Source: Leptospira barantonii
Lineage (GTDB): Bacteria; Spirochaetota; Leptospiria; Leptospirales; Leptospiraceae
Assembly (NCBI RefSeq): GCF_002811925.1
Contig: NZ_NPDS01000004.1
Coordinates: 62,001-126,000, forward strand
Direction of reading: 5' to 3'
Length of the DNA: 64,000 bases
The notes below the pieces were generated by a model, which saw only the letters and a program-made list of their open reading frames with translations, did not search any database and was not told the origin of the DNA. Below, piece after piece: positions 30,787 through 39,875 of the stretch (within the stretch, counting starts at the first letter, position 1; each line of letters opens with the position of its first letter). A program made the position numbers and the translations under genes.

Positions 30787-32127
30787 ATGATAACCAGGAT
30801 CCGATCCGCTTTTCATTGGATACTCGGGCGTCATCTATTATCCGATCTCCCGGAAGAAGAACGACGTTCATTCCGTCTCACCGGCAACACGCTCGTCATC
30901 TTGGCGGTCCTCATCCTTATGGCCTGGGTGCAACCGGTTCCCGAGAATTTGATTTTTATCTTGGATATCTTTACCGTTGTATTCTTAACGACACTCGTCA
31001 TCAGTTGGGTTCTATTGAGAAGGGGATACATACTAACGGCTCAGATTTTTTTGTGTTTTGCATTGTGGGTGATCGACGTAGCGATTATTTTTACCTTCCC
31101 CGGTCAACAAGCGCATCTGTATCTTTCTGTAGCAATGTTGCTTCCTTTGCTCCTTGTAGTTCGCAAACACAAGGTAACTAGAATCGTCCTCGCGTTAGTT
31201 CCGTTTTGTTTGTTTATCGCGCGCGAAACCTATTTCAAAATTTTGGGAGGACAGGCTTTGTATGGAGCGGAGCCCGCGCCGGGTACTCTTCGAGCCGATG
31301 AAGTTCTGATGGATGTGATCGGCAGTCAGTTGTTTCTTCTTTTGCTTGCCTATCTTTTCATTCGCGGTCGAGACGAAGCGGAAGCCAAGATACAGGCGGA
31401 ACATGAAAAGTCCGAGCAGTTGCTTCTCAATATATTGCCGGAAGAAATCGCTCAAGAGTTAAAGGAGAAGGGAGTTTCCGAACCGCGTCTGCATCGAAGC
31501 GCGACGGTATGTTTTACGGACTTCAAAGGTTTCACACAAATTGCGGAAACGTTATCGCCGACGGAACTGGTTGCGGAGCTTGATCGTTGTTTCTCATATT
31601 TTGATAGTGTAATGGAAAGGCACAATCTCGAGAAACTCAAGACGATCGGAGACAGTTATATGTTTGCAGGCGGCATTCCGGAATCAAGCGGAACACACGC
31701 GGTCAATTGTGTGATGGCCGGTTTGGAAATCCAAGCCTTTATGAATCAAATGAAGGAAATCAAAGCGGAACAGGGGCTTCCTTATTGGGAGCTTCGACTT
31801 GGAATTCATTCCGGCGATTTGGTCGCGGGTGTTATCGGCGAGAAGAAGTTCGCATACGATGTATGGAGCGATACGGTCAATATCGCAAGTCGTTGTGAAT
31901 CGTCCGGCATTCCAGGTCGCATTAATATTTCCAAAGCCACATACGAACTGGTAAAAGACTTTTTCAATTGCGAATATCGCGGCGCTGTACCTGCTAAACA
32001 CAAAGGCGAGATTGAAATGTATTTTGTCAATGGGCTCTTACCCGAACTTCGACGTATGGGGGAAGAACGAATTCCCAATGAAGAGTTTAGAAAACGATAC
32101 GAGAAGCTGAGTCAGTCAGGAATATAA
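30787..32127 (+). CDS. membrane class III adenylate cyclase
   Basis: 446 residues. Six hydrophobic helices (about 35-200) are followed by a coiled linker (RDEAEAKIQAEHEKSEQLLLNILP), then a class III catalytic domain (about 235-410). Visible active-site features: metal-binding Asp in CFTDFKGFT and in KTIGDSYM, the purine-selecting Lys of LKTIGD and Asp of YDVWSD, and the transition-state Asn/Arg of VNIASR. It should make cAMP at the membrane. A strong AGGAGG site lies 9 bp upstream. A paralogue is at 37817. Confidence 0.9.
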   Translation: MITRIRSAFHWILGRHLLSDLPEEERRSFRLTGNTLVILAVLILMAWVQPVPENLIFILDIFTVVFLTTLVISWVLLRRGYILTAQIFLCFALWVIDVAIIFTFPGQQAHLYLSVAMLLPLLLVVRKHKVTRIVLALVPFCLFIARETYFKILGGQALYGAEPAPGTLRADEVLMDVIGSQLFLLLLAYLFIRGRDEAEAKIQAEHEKSEQLLLNILPEEIAQELKEKGVSEPRLHRSATVCFTDFKGFTQIAETLSPTELVAELDRCFSYFDSVMERHNLEKLKTIGDSYMFAGGIPESSGTHAVNCVMAGLEIQAFMNQMKEIKAEQGLPYWELRLGIHSGDLVAGVIGEKKFAYDVWSDTVNIASRCESSGIPGRINISKATYELVKDFFNCEYRGAVPAKHKGEIEMYFVNGLLPELRRMGEERIPNEEFRKRYEKLSQSGI

Positions 32128-32253
32128 GATATTATTTTATTAGAATGTATCAGATTCGTTCAGAATTCTTAAAAGAAGAATGAATAAAACATTGCGATGG
32201 AACCTTTGAGAATCGTCTAACTATCAAAAAATACAAAGGAAAGCAGGGAGTAA

Positions 32254-32814
32254 ATGATCGAAGGAAACGAAATGTATGGTCCGCTGGCTCATTTAATCGG
32301 ACGTTGGGAAGGGGATAAGGGACTTGATATTTCACCGGAGAAAATCGGAAAGGAAGTAAAACGGTATTATGAAACCGTAATTTACGAACCGATCGGCGCG
32401 ACAACGAACGCGCAAACGCAGATTTTAACTGGACTTTATTATCGGCAGTTGGTCAGCGATAAGGCGACCGAACAGGTAATTCACGATCAAACGGGATATT
32501 GGATGTGGGAAGCCAAAACCGGAATCGTGTTTCATGCGTTTACCATTCCTCGAGGAACATCCGTTGTGGCCGGAGGAACATACACGGAGGCGGGCGATCC
32601 GATTCATCTGGAAGTCAATGCAAAAGAGGGGAGCCCCGACTGGGGAATCATCCAACCCCCATTTATGACCGCAAACGCAAAAGCATTAGAATTTAAGAAT
32701 ACTCTTGTCATTCGCGGCGATCATCTTTTTTATTCTCAGGAATTAAAGATCCAAATTTATGATAAAATCTTTTCTCATACGGACGAGAATTCTTTGATTC
32801 GGAAGCAAGGTTGA
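32254..32814 (+). CDS. heme-binding-like beta-barrel (nitrobindin/DUF1794-type) protein
   Basis: 186 residues. GPLAHLIGRWEGDKGLD matches the GxWxGxG opening of the nitrobindin-like family, and the rest is predicted beta-rich (VIHDQTGYWMWEAKTGIVFH, FHAFTIPRGTSVVAGG, LVIRGDHLFYSQELKI). Family members bind heme or small hydrophobic ligands; whether this one binds heme is untested. AGGGAGTAA precedes the ATG. It has its own position between the cyclase and the convergent LysR gene. Confidence 0.78.
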   Translation: MIEGNEMYGPLAHLIGRWEGDKGLDISPEKIGKEVKRYYETVIYEPIGATTNAQTQILTGLYYRQLVSDKATEQVIHDQTGYWMWEAKTGIVFHAFTIPRGTSVVAGGTYTEAGDPIHLEVNAKEGSPDWGIIQPPFMTANAKALEFKNTLVIRGDHLFYSQELKIQIYDKIFSHTDENSLIRKQG

Positions 32815-32839
32815 AAAATTTCGGTTCGATCGAGATGTA

Positions 32840-33757
32840 TTAGAGCCTCATTACGTCCATCAGACATTCCGCTTTTTTATTCTTAAAAGAACCGCTTTCG
32901 ATTACAAAACTTAAAAACGTTTTCAACAAAGGATTTTTATTTTCCGGTTCCCAGAAGACGGAGACCGGAAGGTATAATTTTTTGATAGGAACGAATTGAG
33001 TTTCGGAAGGAACGATATTCTGAGCGCCTAAGATCGTAAGAGAAACTCCCTTACCGGTTGCCACTAAGATGGGACAACTTTCCCGATCGTTTTTCACATA
33101 TACTTTCGGTTTGATTCCGTTCTGTTTAAAAAGTTGCGAGATGGTATCATAGAATTTTCCCGCTTCTTTTTTCGGATGTAAGATGATCGTTTCGTCCTTT
33201 AATTCCTTGAGTTCAATTTCTTTTCGTTTCGCGAGGGGATGTTTTTTGGGAACTAAGACGCCGAGCCCTTCGTCGTGAACCGAATGATTCTCCAGGCCTT
33301 CTTCCGAAACGGTTCCTTCCATAAAACAAACATCGAACTGTCCCGATCGTAATCCTTTCAGAATTCGATTTCTCGTTTCCTGATGTAGTTGAAATTTTAA
33401 TTTCGGGAATCGATTCTGAAATTCGTCGATGATATGCGGTAGATTCGCAAGAAAGGATGTGGTTGAAAATCCGATGTTTAATTTTCCCGCCTTGAGTTTA
33501 CCGATGGAACGAACTTCCTTTTCAAGGTTTTCGGCTCGGGCGATAATTTCCTTGCCTTCTTTCAAAAGAAAAACCCCGGCTCCGGTAAGTTGAACCTGTC
33601 TTGTGGTCCGCTCGAACAGTTTTGTGGAAAGTTCCTCTTCCAAAGAGGAGATCAATCGGGTCAGGGGAGGTTGTGAGATCCCCAAAATTTCCGCGCTCTT
33701 TCTGAAGTTCAATTCTTCCGCTACGATGATAAAAGATTTCAGTTTCGACAAGTCCAT
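32840..33757 (-). CDS. LysR-family regulator
   Basis: 305 residues, normal LysR length. The N-terminal winged HTH is typical (LKSFIIVAEELNFRKSAEIL, GISQPPLTRLISSLEEEL, LFERTTRQVQLTGAG). The effector domain follows (LNIGFSTTSFLANLPHIIDE). It is divergent from the TrxR-like gene, with a perfect 9-bp palindrome 5 bp upstream of its ATG. Confidence 0.92.
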   Translation of the reverse strand: MDLSKLKSFIIVAEELNFRKSAEILGISQPPLTRLISSLEEELSTKLFERTTRQVQLTGAGVFLLKEGKEIIARAENLEKEVRSIGKLKAGKLNIGFSTTSFLANLPHIIDEFQNRFPKLKFQLHQETRNRILKGLRSGQFDVCFMEGTVSEEGLENHSVHDEGLGVLVPKKHPLAKRKEIELKELKDETIILHPKKEAGKFYDTISQLFKQNGIKPKVYVKNDRESCPILVATGKGVSLTILGAQNIVPSETQFVPIKKLYLPVSVFWEPENKNPLLKTFLSFVIESGSFKNKKAECLMDVMRL

Positions 33758-33762
33758 GGATC

Positions 33763-33785
33763 ATTGATACCATAAAGGTATCAAT
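33763..33785. promoter_or_regulatory. probable LysR binding site
   Basis: ATTGATACC-ATAAA-GGTATCAAT, a perfect 9-bp inverted repeat with a 5-bp spacer, containing the T-N11-A pattern of LysR boxes. It sits between the LysR and flavoprotein genes, directly upstream of LysR. Confidence 0.72.
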
Positions 33786-33924
33786 ACTTCAACTAAATTA
33801 GGAATAATATCAAAAAAATTGAATATTTAGAACATTCTTCTTTACAAGAGCGATAGCCTTTCGAACTTTTAATCGTGATCGTAGAAGAGAACACGATTGC
33901 GTTTCTCTTCAAGGAGAATGAGTT

Positions 33925-34851
33925 ATGAAATTGGATTCCGAAGTTTTAATTATCGGCGGAGGACCCGCGGGACTCAGCGCGGCCTTGGCGTTGGGGCGTA
34001 TGAGTAGAAGCGCATTGGTTTGCGACGACAATCGCCCCCGAAACGCGGCTTCTTCTCACTTGAATAATTTTCCCACCCGAGACGGGATTCATCCGGCCGA
34101 GTGGAGAGCGTTGGTTAAGAAGGATTTGGAAAAATATAAAACGGTCGCGTTCTTTGACGCTTCGGTGGTTTCCGTGGAAAAAACTTCTTTCGGTTTTAAT
34201 GCGAAGTTCTCTTCGGGAGATACCGCTTCCTTTAAGAAAGTCATTCTTGCATACGGAGTCGAAGACCGTCCTTTGTCCGTTCCTGGTTTTCAAGAGCTTT
34301 GGGGAAAATCGATCTTTCATTGTCCTTATTGCCACGGGTTTGAAATTCGAGGATCTCGCATCGCTCTGATTTCCAACAGCGAAATGACGTTTCACATGGT
34401 GACCCTTGTAAACGATCTCGCATCCGATTTGATTCTTCTTACGAACGGGAAGGCGATATTCAACGAGGAACAGAAGGATCTTTTAAAACGAAAAAACGTT
34501 CGTTTGATAGAAGAGCAGATCACGGGTTTTGTCCATGAAGGAGAACAACTCAAATCGATCCTCCTTATGAACGGTGAAATCATCGAAAGAGACGCGGCAT
34601 TCTTTCAACCGATGATTCCTTTCAAACTCAAGTCGACGATCGGAGAACAACTCGGTTGCGAAAAAACTCAGTTCGGTCTTTACAAAGTAAACGAAAGAGG
34701 CGCTACTTCGGTGGACGGTGTTTTTGCCTGCGGCGACAACGTGAATCCCGCTCATTCCGTTTTATTGGCCGCAGGATCGGGCGGGATGGCCGGAGCGGGA
34801 ACGGTTGCCGCGTTATTGGGAGAAAAATTTAGCGAGGTCGTACATTCATAA
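33925..34851 (+). CDS. thioredoxin-reductase-like FAD/NAD(P) oxidoreductase
   Basis: 308 residues. FAD site GGGPAGLSAALALGRMSRSA at about 11-30, redox pair CPYC in the segment HCPYCHGFEIRGSRIA (about 132-147), and the C-terminal GVFACGDNVNPAHSVLLAAG. The layout is that of low-molecular-weight TrxR relatives; the CPYC differs from the classic CATC, so the partner may not be thioredoxin. AAGGAG lies 8 bp before ATG. Probably LysR-controlled. Its stop is 4 bp from the convergent TauE stop. Confidence 0.88.
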   Translation: MKLDSEVLIIGGGPAGLSAALALGRMSRSALVCDDNRPRNAASSHLNNFPTRDGIHPAEWRALVKKDLEKYKTVAFFDASVVSVEKTSFGFNAKFSSGDTASFKKVILAYGVEDRPLSVPGFQELWGKSIFHCPYCHGFEIRGSRIALISNSEMTFHMVTLVNDLASDLILLTNGKAIFNEEQKDLLKRKNVRLIEEQITGFVHEGEQLKSILLMNGEIIERDAAFFQPMIPFKLKSTIGEQLGCEKTQFGLYKVNERGATSVDGVFACGDNVNPAHSVLLAAGSGGMAGAGTVAALLGEKFSEVVHS

Positions 34852-34855
34852 TTTG

Positions 34856-35662
34856 TTATAAACGAAAACCTTGATCCCATACGATCCAGCTCGCGATGAA
34901 AAGCGCAAAGTAACCGAAACCTCGTCTCAGATATTTTCCGTCGATTTTTGAGGAAAGAATTTGTCCGAAGAACATTCCTCCGATCCCGAGAATACAAACG
35001 GTTAAAAGTAAGGGACAATCCGAGATTCGAACGGAAGGAGAACTGATCGCAAATCCGAAAAGCGAATTTACGGCGATGATCGCCGATGAAGTGCCGATAG
35101 CAAGTCTAAGAGGAAACTTGAGCAGAAGCACAAGAGCCGGTACGATTAGAAATCCTCCTCCGGCTCCGATAAACCCGGTGATCGTTCCGACTATAAGACC
35201 TTTGCGTATTATTGAAAAAATGTTAAACGAAGTGAAATTGAATTCGAAGGATTTTTCATCGGAGGATTCTCCGGAATGAATCATGGCCCAAGAACTAAAG
35301 ACCATCGTGATTGCAAAAACGATCATTACTAAAAATGACTTCGTAAGATTTATACCGAAGCCTGAAACGATGATGTTCGGAAGATAACCGAGAATAAAAT
35401 GTCTCGCAACGTAGATTCCTACGAAACTCGGCAATACGAACAACGTTCCTAGTTTAACATTTATGTTTCCTTCCTTCGCTTTGACAAACGCTCCGGCCGA
35501 CGCGGTAATTCCGACTACAAAAAGAGAATTCGTCGTAGATTGTATCGCGTCTTGTCCAAAGAAATAGAAAAGAATCGGAACCATAAGAATGGACCCACCG
35601 GCGCCGATGAGTCCGAGAGAAGTTCCCATAACGAAGGATGCGATGTATCCGAGTATCAACAT
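34856..35662 (-). CDS. TauE/SafE-family sulfite/anion exporter
   Basis: 268 residues with about eight hydrophobic helices in two related halves. GTSLGLIGAGGSILMVPIL and TGFIGAGGGFLIVPALVLLL are the repeated TauE/SafE signatures. Transporters of this family export sulfite or related sulfur anions. It is the last gene of the leftward sulfur operon, 13 bp after a YeeE/YedE gene, which supports removal of sulfite made by the dioxygenase. Confidence 0.9.
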   Translation of the reverse strand: MLILGYIASFVMGTSLGLIGAGGSILMVPILFYFFGQDAIQSTTNSLFVVGITASAGAFVKAKEGNINVKLGTLFVLPSFVGIYVARHFILGYLPNIIVSGFGINLTKSFLVMIVFAITMVFSSWAMIHSGESSDEKSFEFNFTSFNIFSIIRKGLIVGTITGFIGAGGGFLIVPALVLLLKFPLRLAIGTSSAIIAVNSLFGFAISSPSVRISDCPLLLTVCILGIGGMFFGQILSSKIDGKYLRRGFGYFALFIASWIVWDQGFRL

Positions 35663-35675
35663 CTTCGTTAAAAAT

Positions 35676-36113
35676 TTATTCTAACTTACTCTTAAGATTC
35701 ATTTTTTTATCCATGAACCGAAAGAGCAACATTCCGAAAATGATACTTACGAAAACGATGAACGGACGAGATTCAAAGCTTGCAAGCGAAGTGATGGAAA
35801 CCGTAGGACAGTAACCGCCCAATCCCCAACCGATTCCGAAAATGACGCTACCGATTACCAATGCCGGAGTGATTTCCTGTCGAGTTGGGATGAACCAATT
35901 CTTGGTAAACATGGGAGTTTTTCTCTTACGTATCAATTTGTACGTGATGAAGTGGATTCCCACCGCGCCGGCCATCGTAAAAAGAAGGGTAGGATTCCAA
36001 TTTCCAAAGACGTCTAAAAACCCGACTATATTAGACGGTTGTAATATTCCGGAAATGCCCAATCCGACCGCGAACAACAAACCCACGAACAATGCCCCGA
36101 GGTTATACTTCAT
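35676..36113 (-). CDS. YeeE/YedE-type transporter half B
   Basis: 145 residues, about four helices, with FGIGWGLGGYCPTVSI carrying the family's conserved G-x-C motif. YeeE/YedE proteins take up sulfur compounds such as thiosulfate. The gene overlaps the preceding half by 4 bp, so the two small proteins probably assemble as one channel. The split in two is typical of bacterial DUF6691 pairs. Confidence 0.88.
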   Translation of the reverse strand: MKYNLGALFVGLLFAVGLGISGILQPSNIVGFLDVFGNWNPTLLFTMAGAVGIHFITYKLIRKRKTPMFTKNWFIPTRQEITPALVIGSVIFGIGWGLGGYCPTVSITSLASFESRPFIVFVSIIFGMLLFRFMDKKMNLKSKLE

Positions 36114-36535
36114 ATCATTAACCCGATTTTTCGAAGAAACAATACCGCGCCCATACCCGCGCCCATAAAAACGATCGTCGCAACGATGGATCTAACCGAG
36201 AATCTGCTCACCCCGCAAACTCCGTGTCCACTCGTACAACCGCCTCCCAACATCGCGCCAAAACCGACCAAGATTCCGGCTAACGCACCGATCCACGTTT
36301 TTGTCTGGAGTTCCACCGCTAAAAGATCGGGAGCCGTCGCTTTTAAAGAAAGTCCTCCGATCAACAACCCGACGATGAAGTACCATCGCCATTCGGTATC
36401 TCCTTTCTCCGGAATCAAAACGCCGTAGACGATACCGCTGACACCGGTCACTCTTCCGTTCCATAAAAGCATCAACGAAACGGCGATGCCGATCAACGCT
36501 CCCCCGAAAATTCCCATAACCCACTCTGTCGTCAT
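36110..36535 (-). CDS. YeeE/YedE-type transporter half A
   Basis: 141 residues with about four helices. FGAMLGGGCTSGHGVCGVSR is the diagnostic GGGCxxGHG motif. It partners with the overlapping downstream half. Five bp separate it from the dioxygenase-rhodanese gene, so this is one transcript. Confidence 0.9.
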   Translation of the reverse strand: MTTEWVMGIFGGALIGIAVSLMLLWNGRVTGVSGIVYGVLIPEKGDTEWRWYFIVGLLIGGLSLKATAPDLLAVELQTKTWIGALAGILVGFGAMLGGGCTSGHGVCGVSRFSVRSIVATIVFMGAGMGAVLFLRKIGLMI

Positions 36536-36540
36536 TCTTC

Positions 36541-37581
36541 TTACTCCTTAGGCAGTGATCTCTCGTTCCAATTCAACATGCCGCCTGCCATACTTGCCGT
36601 GAATTTATAACCTAAACGAATGCTTTCTTCCGCGGCTTTGCCGGAACGTTTTCCGCTCCGACATACGAATACGATTTCTTCGGCGCGATCGCCCCGTTCT
36701 AAAAATTCGGTTAGGTCCGGGCCTAACGGAACGAGTTGGGCTGTATTAATATGTCCTAATGCACCGAAAAATTCTCCGGGATGACGAACATCGATGATTC
36801 TAACGTTTCCGATTTTTTCGAATACGTCCTCGTTCGAAACGACCGGAATTCCCGATATCGTATTCGGGTTCAAAACTCTTGCGGTTTCGAATTTGCCGCA
36901 TCCCGAGTTGATCGGTACCGCAAGGTGCATTTTTTTCGGAGCCGCGAGTTGGAGTTCGGTCATGATCTTTCTAAAATCTTCTTTAGAACGATTGCCTCCG
37001 ATTCTCGGATTTAACTTCTTTTCCAACCCGATCGTTGTGGAAGTTAAACCGTGATAATCATGACCCGGATAAACTTGAGTATCGTCGGTAAGGGAGAATA
37101 GTTTTTGTGTGATGCTTTCATACAACTTCAAAGAAGATCCCCATTGAAAATCCGTTCTACCGGTTCCTCGAACCAGAAGAGAATCTCCCGTGAAAACCAT
37201 TCCTTCAAAGAGGAAACTCATACAAGCGTTCGTATGTCCCGGAGTTGAAATCGCGGTGATTACTTTGTTCCCGAGAGGGAGATTTTGACCGTCTTCCAGT
37301 TGTAGATCGGCACAATCGATTCCCGCTAAAGCGCTGATCGCGGTTTCGGCCATCGTATTCTCGCGGATCTCGTTCGCTCCGCTTATATGGTCGGCATGAA
37401 TATGCGTTTCAAGTATATAACGTAAATGTAATCCGAGTTCCCGGATCAGCTTCAAATCCCGATCGACCGTTTCCCAAACGGGATCGATGATCGCGGCTTC
37501 TTTCGTTTCTTTATCCGCGATCAAGTAGGTATATGTGGAAGATTGAACTTCGAAGAGTTGGTGAAAAATAATGTCCTTCAT
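36541..37581 (-). CDS. persulfide dioxygenase-rhodanese fusion (MBL fold)
   Basis: I start at ATG 37581 (MKDIIFHQLF, about 346 residues); the frame runs further to GTG 37626. The N-terminal MBL domain has THIHADHISG, HTNAC and GHDYHG metal motifs, as in ETHE1-like persulfide dioxygenases, plus NPRIGGNRSKEDF. The C-terminal rhodanese has VFVCRSGKRSGKA with the catalytic Cys. Expected role: oxidise glutathione or protein persulfide to sulfite, with the rhodanese moving sulfane sulfur. It heads the operon with YeeE/YedE and TauE/SafE. Function of the fusion is well supported by family knowledge, not by data here. Confidence 0.88.
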   Translation of the reverse strand: MKDIIFHQLFEVQSSTYTYLIADKETKEAAIIDPVWETVDRDLKLIRELGLHLRYILETHIHADHISGANEIRENTMAETAISALAGIDCADLQLEDGQNLPLGNKVITAISTPGHTNACMSFLFEGMVFTGDSLLVRGTGRTDFQWGSSLKLYESITQKLFSLTDDTQVYPGHDYHGLTSTTIGLEKKLNPRIGGNRSKEDFRKIMTELQLAAPKKMHLAVPINSGCGKFETARVLNPNTISGIPVVSNEDVFEKIGNVRIIDVRHPGEFFGALGHINTAQLVPLGPDLTEFLERGDRAEEIVFVCRSGKRSGKAAEESIRLGYKFTASMAGGMLNWNERSLPKE

Positions 37582-37660
37582 GGTTGCCTTTTCTTGTCGG
37601 TGTTCGTTCGTAATCGAGACGAACACGTTTTGCAGTATATCGTGTCGTTTTCGGTGCGCC

Positions 37661-37738
37661 TTGTATAAAACTGCAGAGGTTTGGAAAAGTTAAAAAGTCG
37701 GCTCGGAATTTTTTGGAGTCGGTTGCAGAATTATACAA
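37661..37738. repeat. inverted pair of the TTGTATAATTCTGCA motif
   Basis: TTGTATAAAACTGCA on the plus strand at 37661-37675 faces TTGTATAATTCTGCA on the minus strand at 37738-37724. The minus copy contains a consensus TATAAT and may be the -10 of the leftward sulfur operon. The motif recurs at 39884 (minus) and, imperfectly, at 51200 (plus). Confidence 0.5.
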
Positions 37739-37759
37739 GCTATTGATTCTTTACCGTGC

Positions 37760-37785
37760 TTATGATACAAAGGATCGTATCATAA
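37760..37785. promoter_or_regulatory. strong palindromic operator in the divergent gap
   Basis: TTATGATAC-N8-GTATCATAA, a perfect 9-bp inverted repeat, 31 bp upstream of the cyclase ATG and upstream of the minus-strand TATAAT of the sulfur operon. The binding protein is unknown. Confidence 0.65.
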
Positions 37786-37816
37786 AATTATTTTTTATTT
37801 TTCGATCGAGGATACA

Positions 37817-38983
37817 ATGTCATCGACTATGGAAACAACGGAACGCGAGAATCTTCACAAGAACGGACTGATTATTTTTTCGAGAGCCTTTACGGTTGCG
37901 GGATTTATGTGGAGTATGCTCTATTTTATATTAGGTTTTCCGCAAGCGGCTGTCATTCCGGGCGGTTACGCGATTCTAAGCTTGTTGAGTTTGTTTTTTG
38001 TTTTTGCAACGGGTAAGTATCTGGCGTTTCGATTTCTGCAATTTCTTTTCATTCTCATTCTTCCCGTATTTTTACAACTGAGCTTGGGCGGTTTTGAAAA
38101 CTCGGGGGCGGTCATCATCTGGGCGATCCTGTGTCCGTTAGGAGCTCTTTCCTTCGGTCCGATCCGTCACGGTCTGATCTGGTTCGGATTGTTTTTGATC
38201 GTTTTGGTTTTAACGGGGCTCTCGGAACTTTATCCACCGTTGTGGACCGTGAACGTGGACCCTAAGCTAAGAATTTTATTCTTTGTCATGAACATAGCAG
38301 GGGCCGGAACGTTGACATTCTTCAGCTTGTACTATTTCATTTCTAAAAATAAACAAGAACACGATCGAGCCGAGAATATTTTGCTAAACATTCTCCCCGC
38401 GCCCATCGCAGAAAGATTAAAACGAAGTCCGGCCACGATTGCGGACGGTTATCCGATGGTTTCGATCTTATTCGCAGATATAGAAAATTTTACCGTGATG
38501 TCACAAAAGGTTTCACCGGAAGTCTTGGTTCATTTTCTCAACGATGTATTCTCTTATTTTGATATACTCGCAGAAAGATATGGAATGGAAAAAATAAAAA
38601 CGATCGGGGACGCATACATGGCCGTCGCAGGAATTCCGGTTCGGGGCGACGGTCACGCGGAAGATGCGATGAGAATGGCGATCGAGATGCAAAGATTCAT
38701 AAAAGCATTGCGAGATCCGACCGGAAACGTTTTAAAAATGCGGATCGGAATCCATTCCGGACCGGTCGTCGCGGGTGTAATCGGTCGCAAAAAATTTGCG
38801 TATGATCTTTGGGGCGACGCTGTGAATACCGCGAGTCGATTGGAATCGCACGGTGTCTCCGGTCGAATTCAGATTTCGGAATCGACTTATAGTTTATTGA
38901 AAGATAAATCCTGGATTGAAACGAGCCGGTCGGTCGACGTGAAAGGCAAGGGTGTCATGACAACCTATCTGAGTTACGAATAG
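37817..38983 (+). CDS. membrane class III adenylate cyclase (paralogue)
   Basis: 388 residues. Six hydrophobic helices (about 20-180) lead to a linker (NKQEHDRAENILLNILPAP) and a class III catalytic domain (about 210-385). Metal Asp residues are in LFADIENFT and KTIGDAYM; Lys of KIKTIGD, Asp of YDLWGD and the VNTASR Asn/Arg are present, so it is predicted active and ATP-specific. GAGG lies 5 bp before the ATG. It resembles the cyclase at 30787 and is divergent from the sulfur operon, which may share control through the palindrome at 37760. Confidence 0.9.
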   Translation: MSSTMETTERENLHKNGLIIFSRAFTVAGFMWSMLYFILGFPQAAVIPGGYAILSLLSLFFVFATGKYLAFRFLQFLFILILPVFLQLSLGGFENSGAVIIWAILCPLGALSFGPIRHGLIWFGLFLIVLVLTGLSELYPPLWTVNVDPKLRILFFVMNIAGAGTLTFFSLYYFISKNKQEHDRAENILLNILPAPIAERLKRSPATIADGYPMVSILFADIENFTVMSQKVSPEVLVHFLNDVFSYFDILAERYGMEKIKTIGDAYMAVAGIPVRGDGHAEDAMRMAIEMQRFIKALRDPTGNVLKMRIGIHSGPVVAGVIGRKKFAYDLWGDAVNTASRLESHGVSGRIQISESTYSLLKDKSWIETSRSVDVKGKGVMTTYLSYE

Positions 38984-39023
38984 ATAGAATGGAAAAGAAC
39001 ATAAAATCGCAACGGAACGATCA

Positions 39024-39869
39024 CTACCAAGATTCCGCGTAACTCGCGGGAACTTCGATGAACGATTTTAACAACCTTGTGTTTCTAAAAATTTCGGACG
39101 GAGGTAAGCCGAATGTGGAACGAAAGGTTCTCGTAAAATGAGCGGAATCGAAAAACCCGGCGCGATGCGCCGCATCCGTATGACTCATCCCGTGTAACAA
39201 CGAATAAACGGTCAATTTGAGTCTAAACCAAGTGCGAAAGGAATGAAACGGAATTCCGATTTCTTTTTTAAATTGATGTTCCAAGTTGGAAACGGACATT
39301 CCCGCGAGATCGGCCAGATCCTTTGCGGAATGATCCTCTTGAGGCATCGTCGTAATCAATTCGACGATCTTCTGAATTCGATTGTCTATGGTCCGGGATT
39401 CGTTTCCGGATAACGGAGGCATCTGACTTAACAATTCTTCGAGAGTTTTGTTCGAATCTGCGGAAAGAATTTGTTCCACCTTATCGATCAGTTGTTCTTC
39501 TTCGTTCAAAGAGACGAAGATACCTTCGTTTTCTTTTTCCGAGTTGGATGTTCTTAGAGATTCATAATTAGGACTGCTCAAATCCATAAAAAGCAGAACA
39601 CAAAATGCGCCGGAGAATCGAATCGAATGATCCACCATCGGAGGAATCAATGCCGTGCGAAAAGAAATCCAATCCGTCTCGTTGAGAGAAACTTGAAATT
39701 CTCCATCCAAACTGATACAAACGGTCGCGGCGGCTCTTCGACGAAGAGTTAAGTCCGGTAAATGGCCCGCGAACATACAACGGCTACCCCAAATGCATAT
39801 CATCTCTGGGCGTTCGAGCGAATGAGAATTCATTTCCATGGAGAGGGCCTGCGTATTTTTTCCGAGCAT
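39024..39869 (-). CDS. AraC-family regulator (apparently leaderless)
   Basis: I place the start at ATG 39869 (about 281 residues); the frame can be read from a TTG five codons upstream, but those codons are the -10 box. The N-terminal half is a cupin-like sensor (AATVCISLDGEFQVSLNETD, ALIPPMVDHSIRFSG). The C-terminal HTH pair is clear (AKDLADLAGMSVSNLEHQFK and HRAGFFDSAHFTRTFRSTFG, ending LPPSEIF). The promoter predicts transcription starting at about the ATG, hence little or no leader and no Shine-Dalgarno site. Confidence 0.86.
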   Translation of the reverse strand: MLGKNTQALSMEMNSHSLERPEMICIWGSRCMFAGHLPDLTLRRRAAATVCISLDGEFQVSLNETDWISFRTALIPPMVDHSIRFSGAFCVLLFMDLSSPNYESLRTSNSEKENEGIFVSLNEEEQLIDKVEQILSADSNKTLEELLSQMPPLSGNESRTIDNRIQKIVELITTMPQEDHSAKDLADLAGMSVSNLEHQFKKEIGIPFHSFRTWFRLKLTVYSLLHGMSHTDAAHRAGFFDSAHFTRTFRSTFGLPPSEIFRNTRLLKSFIEVPASYAESW

Positions 39870-39875
39870 TGCAGA

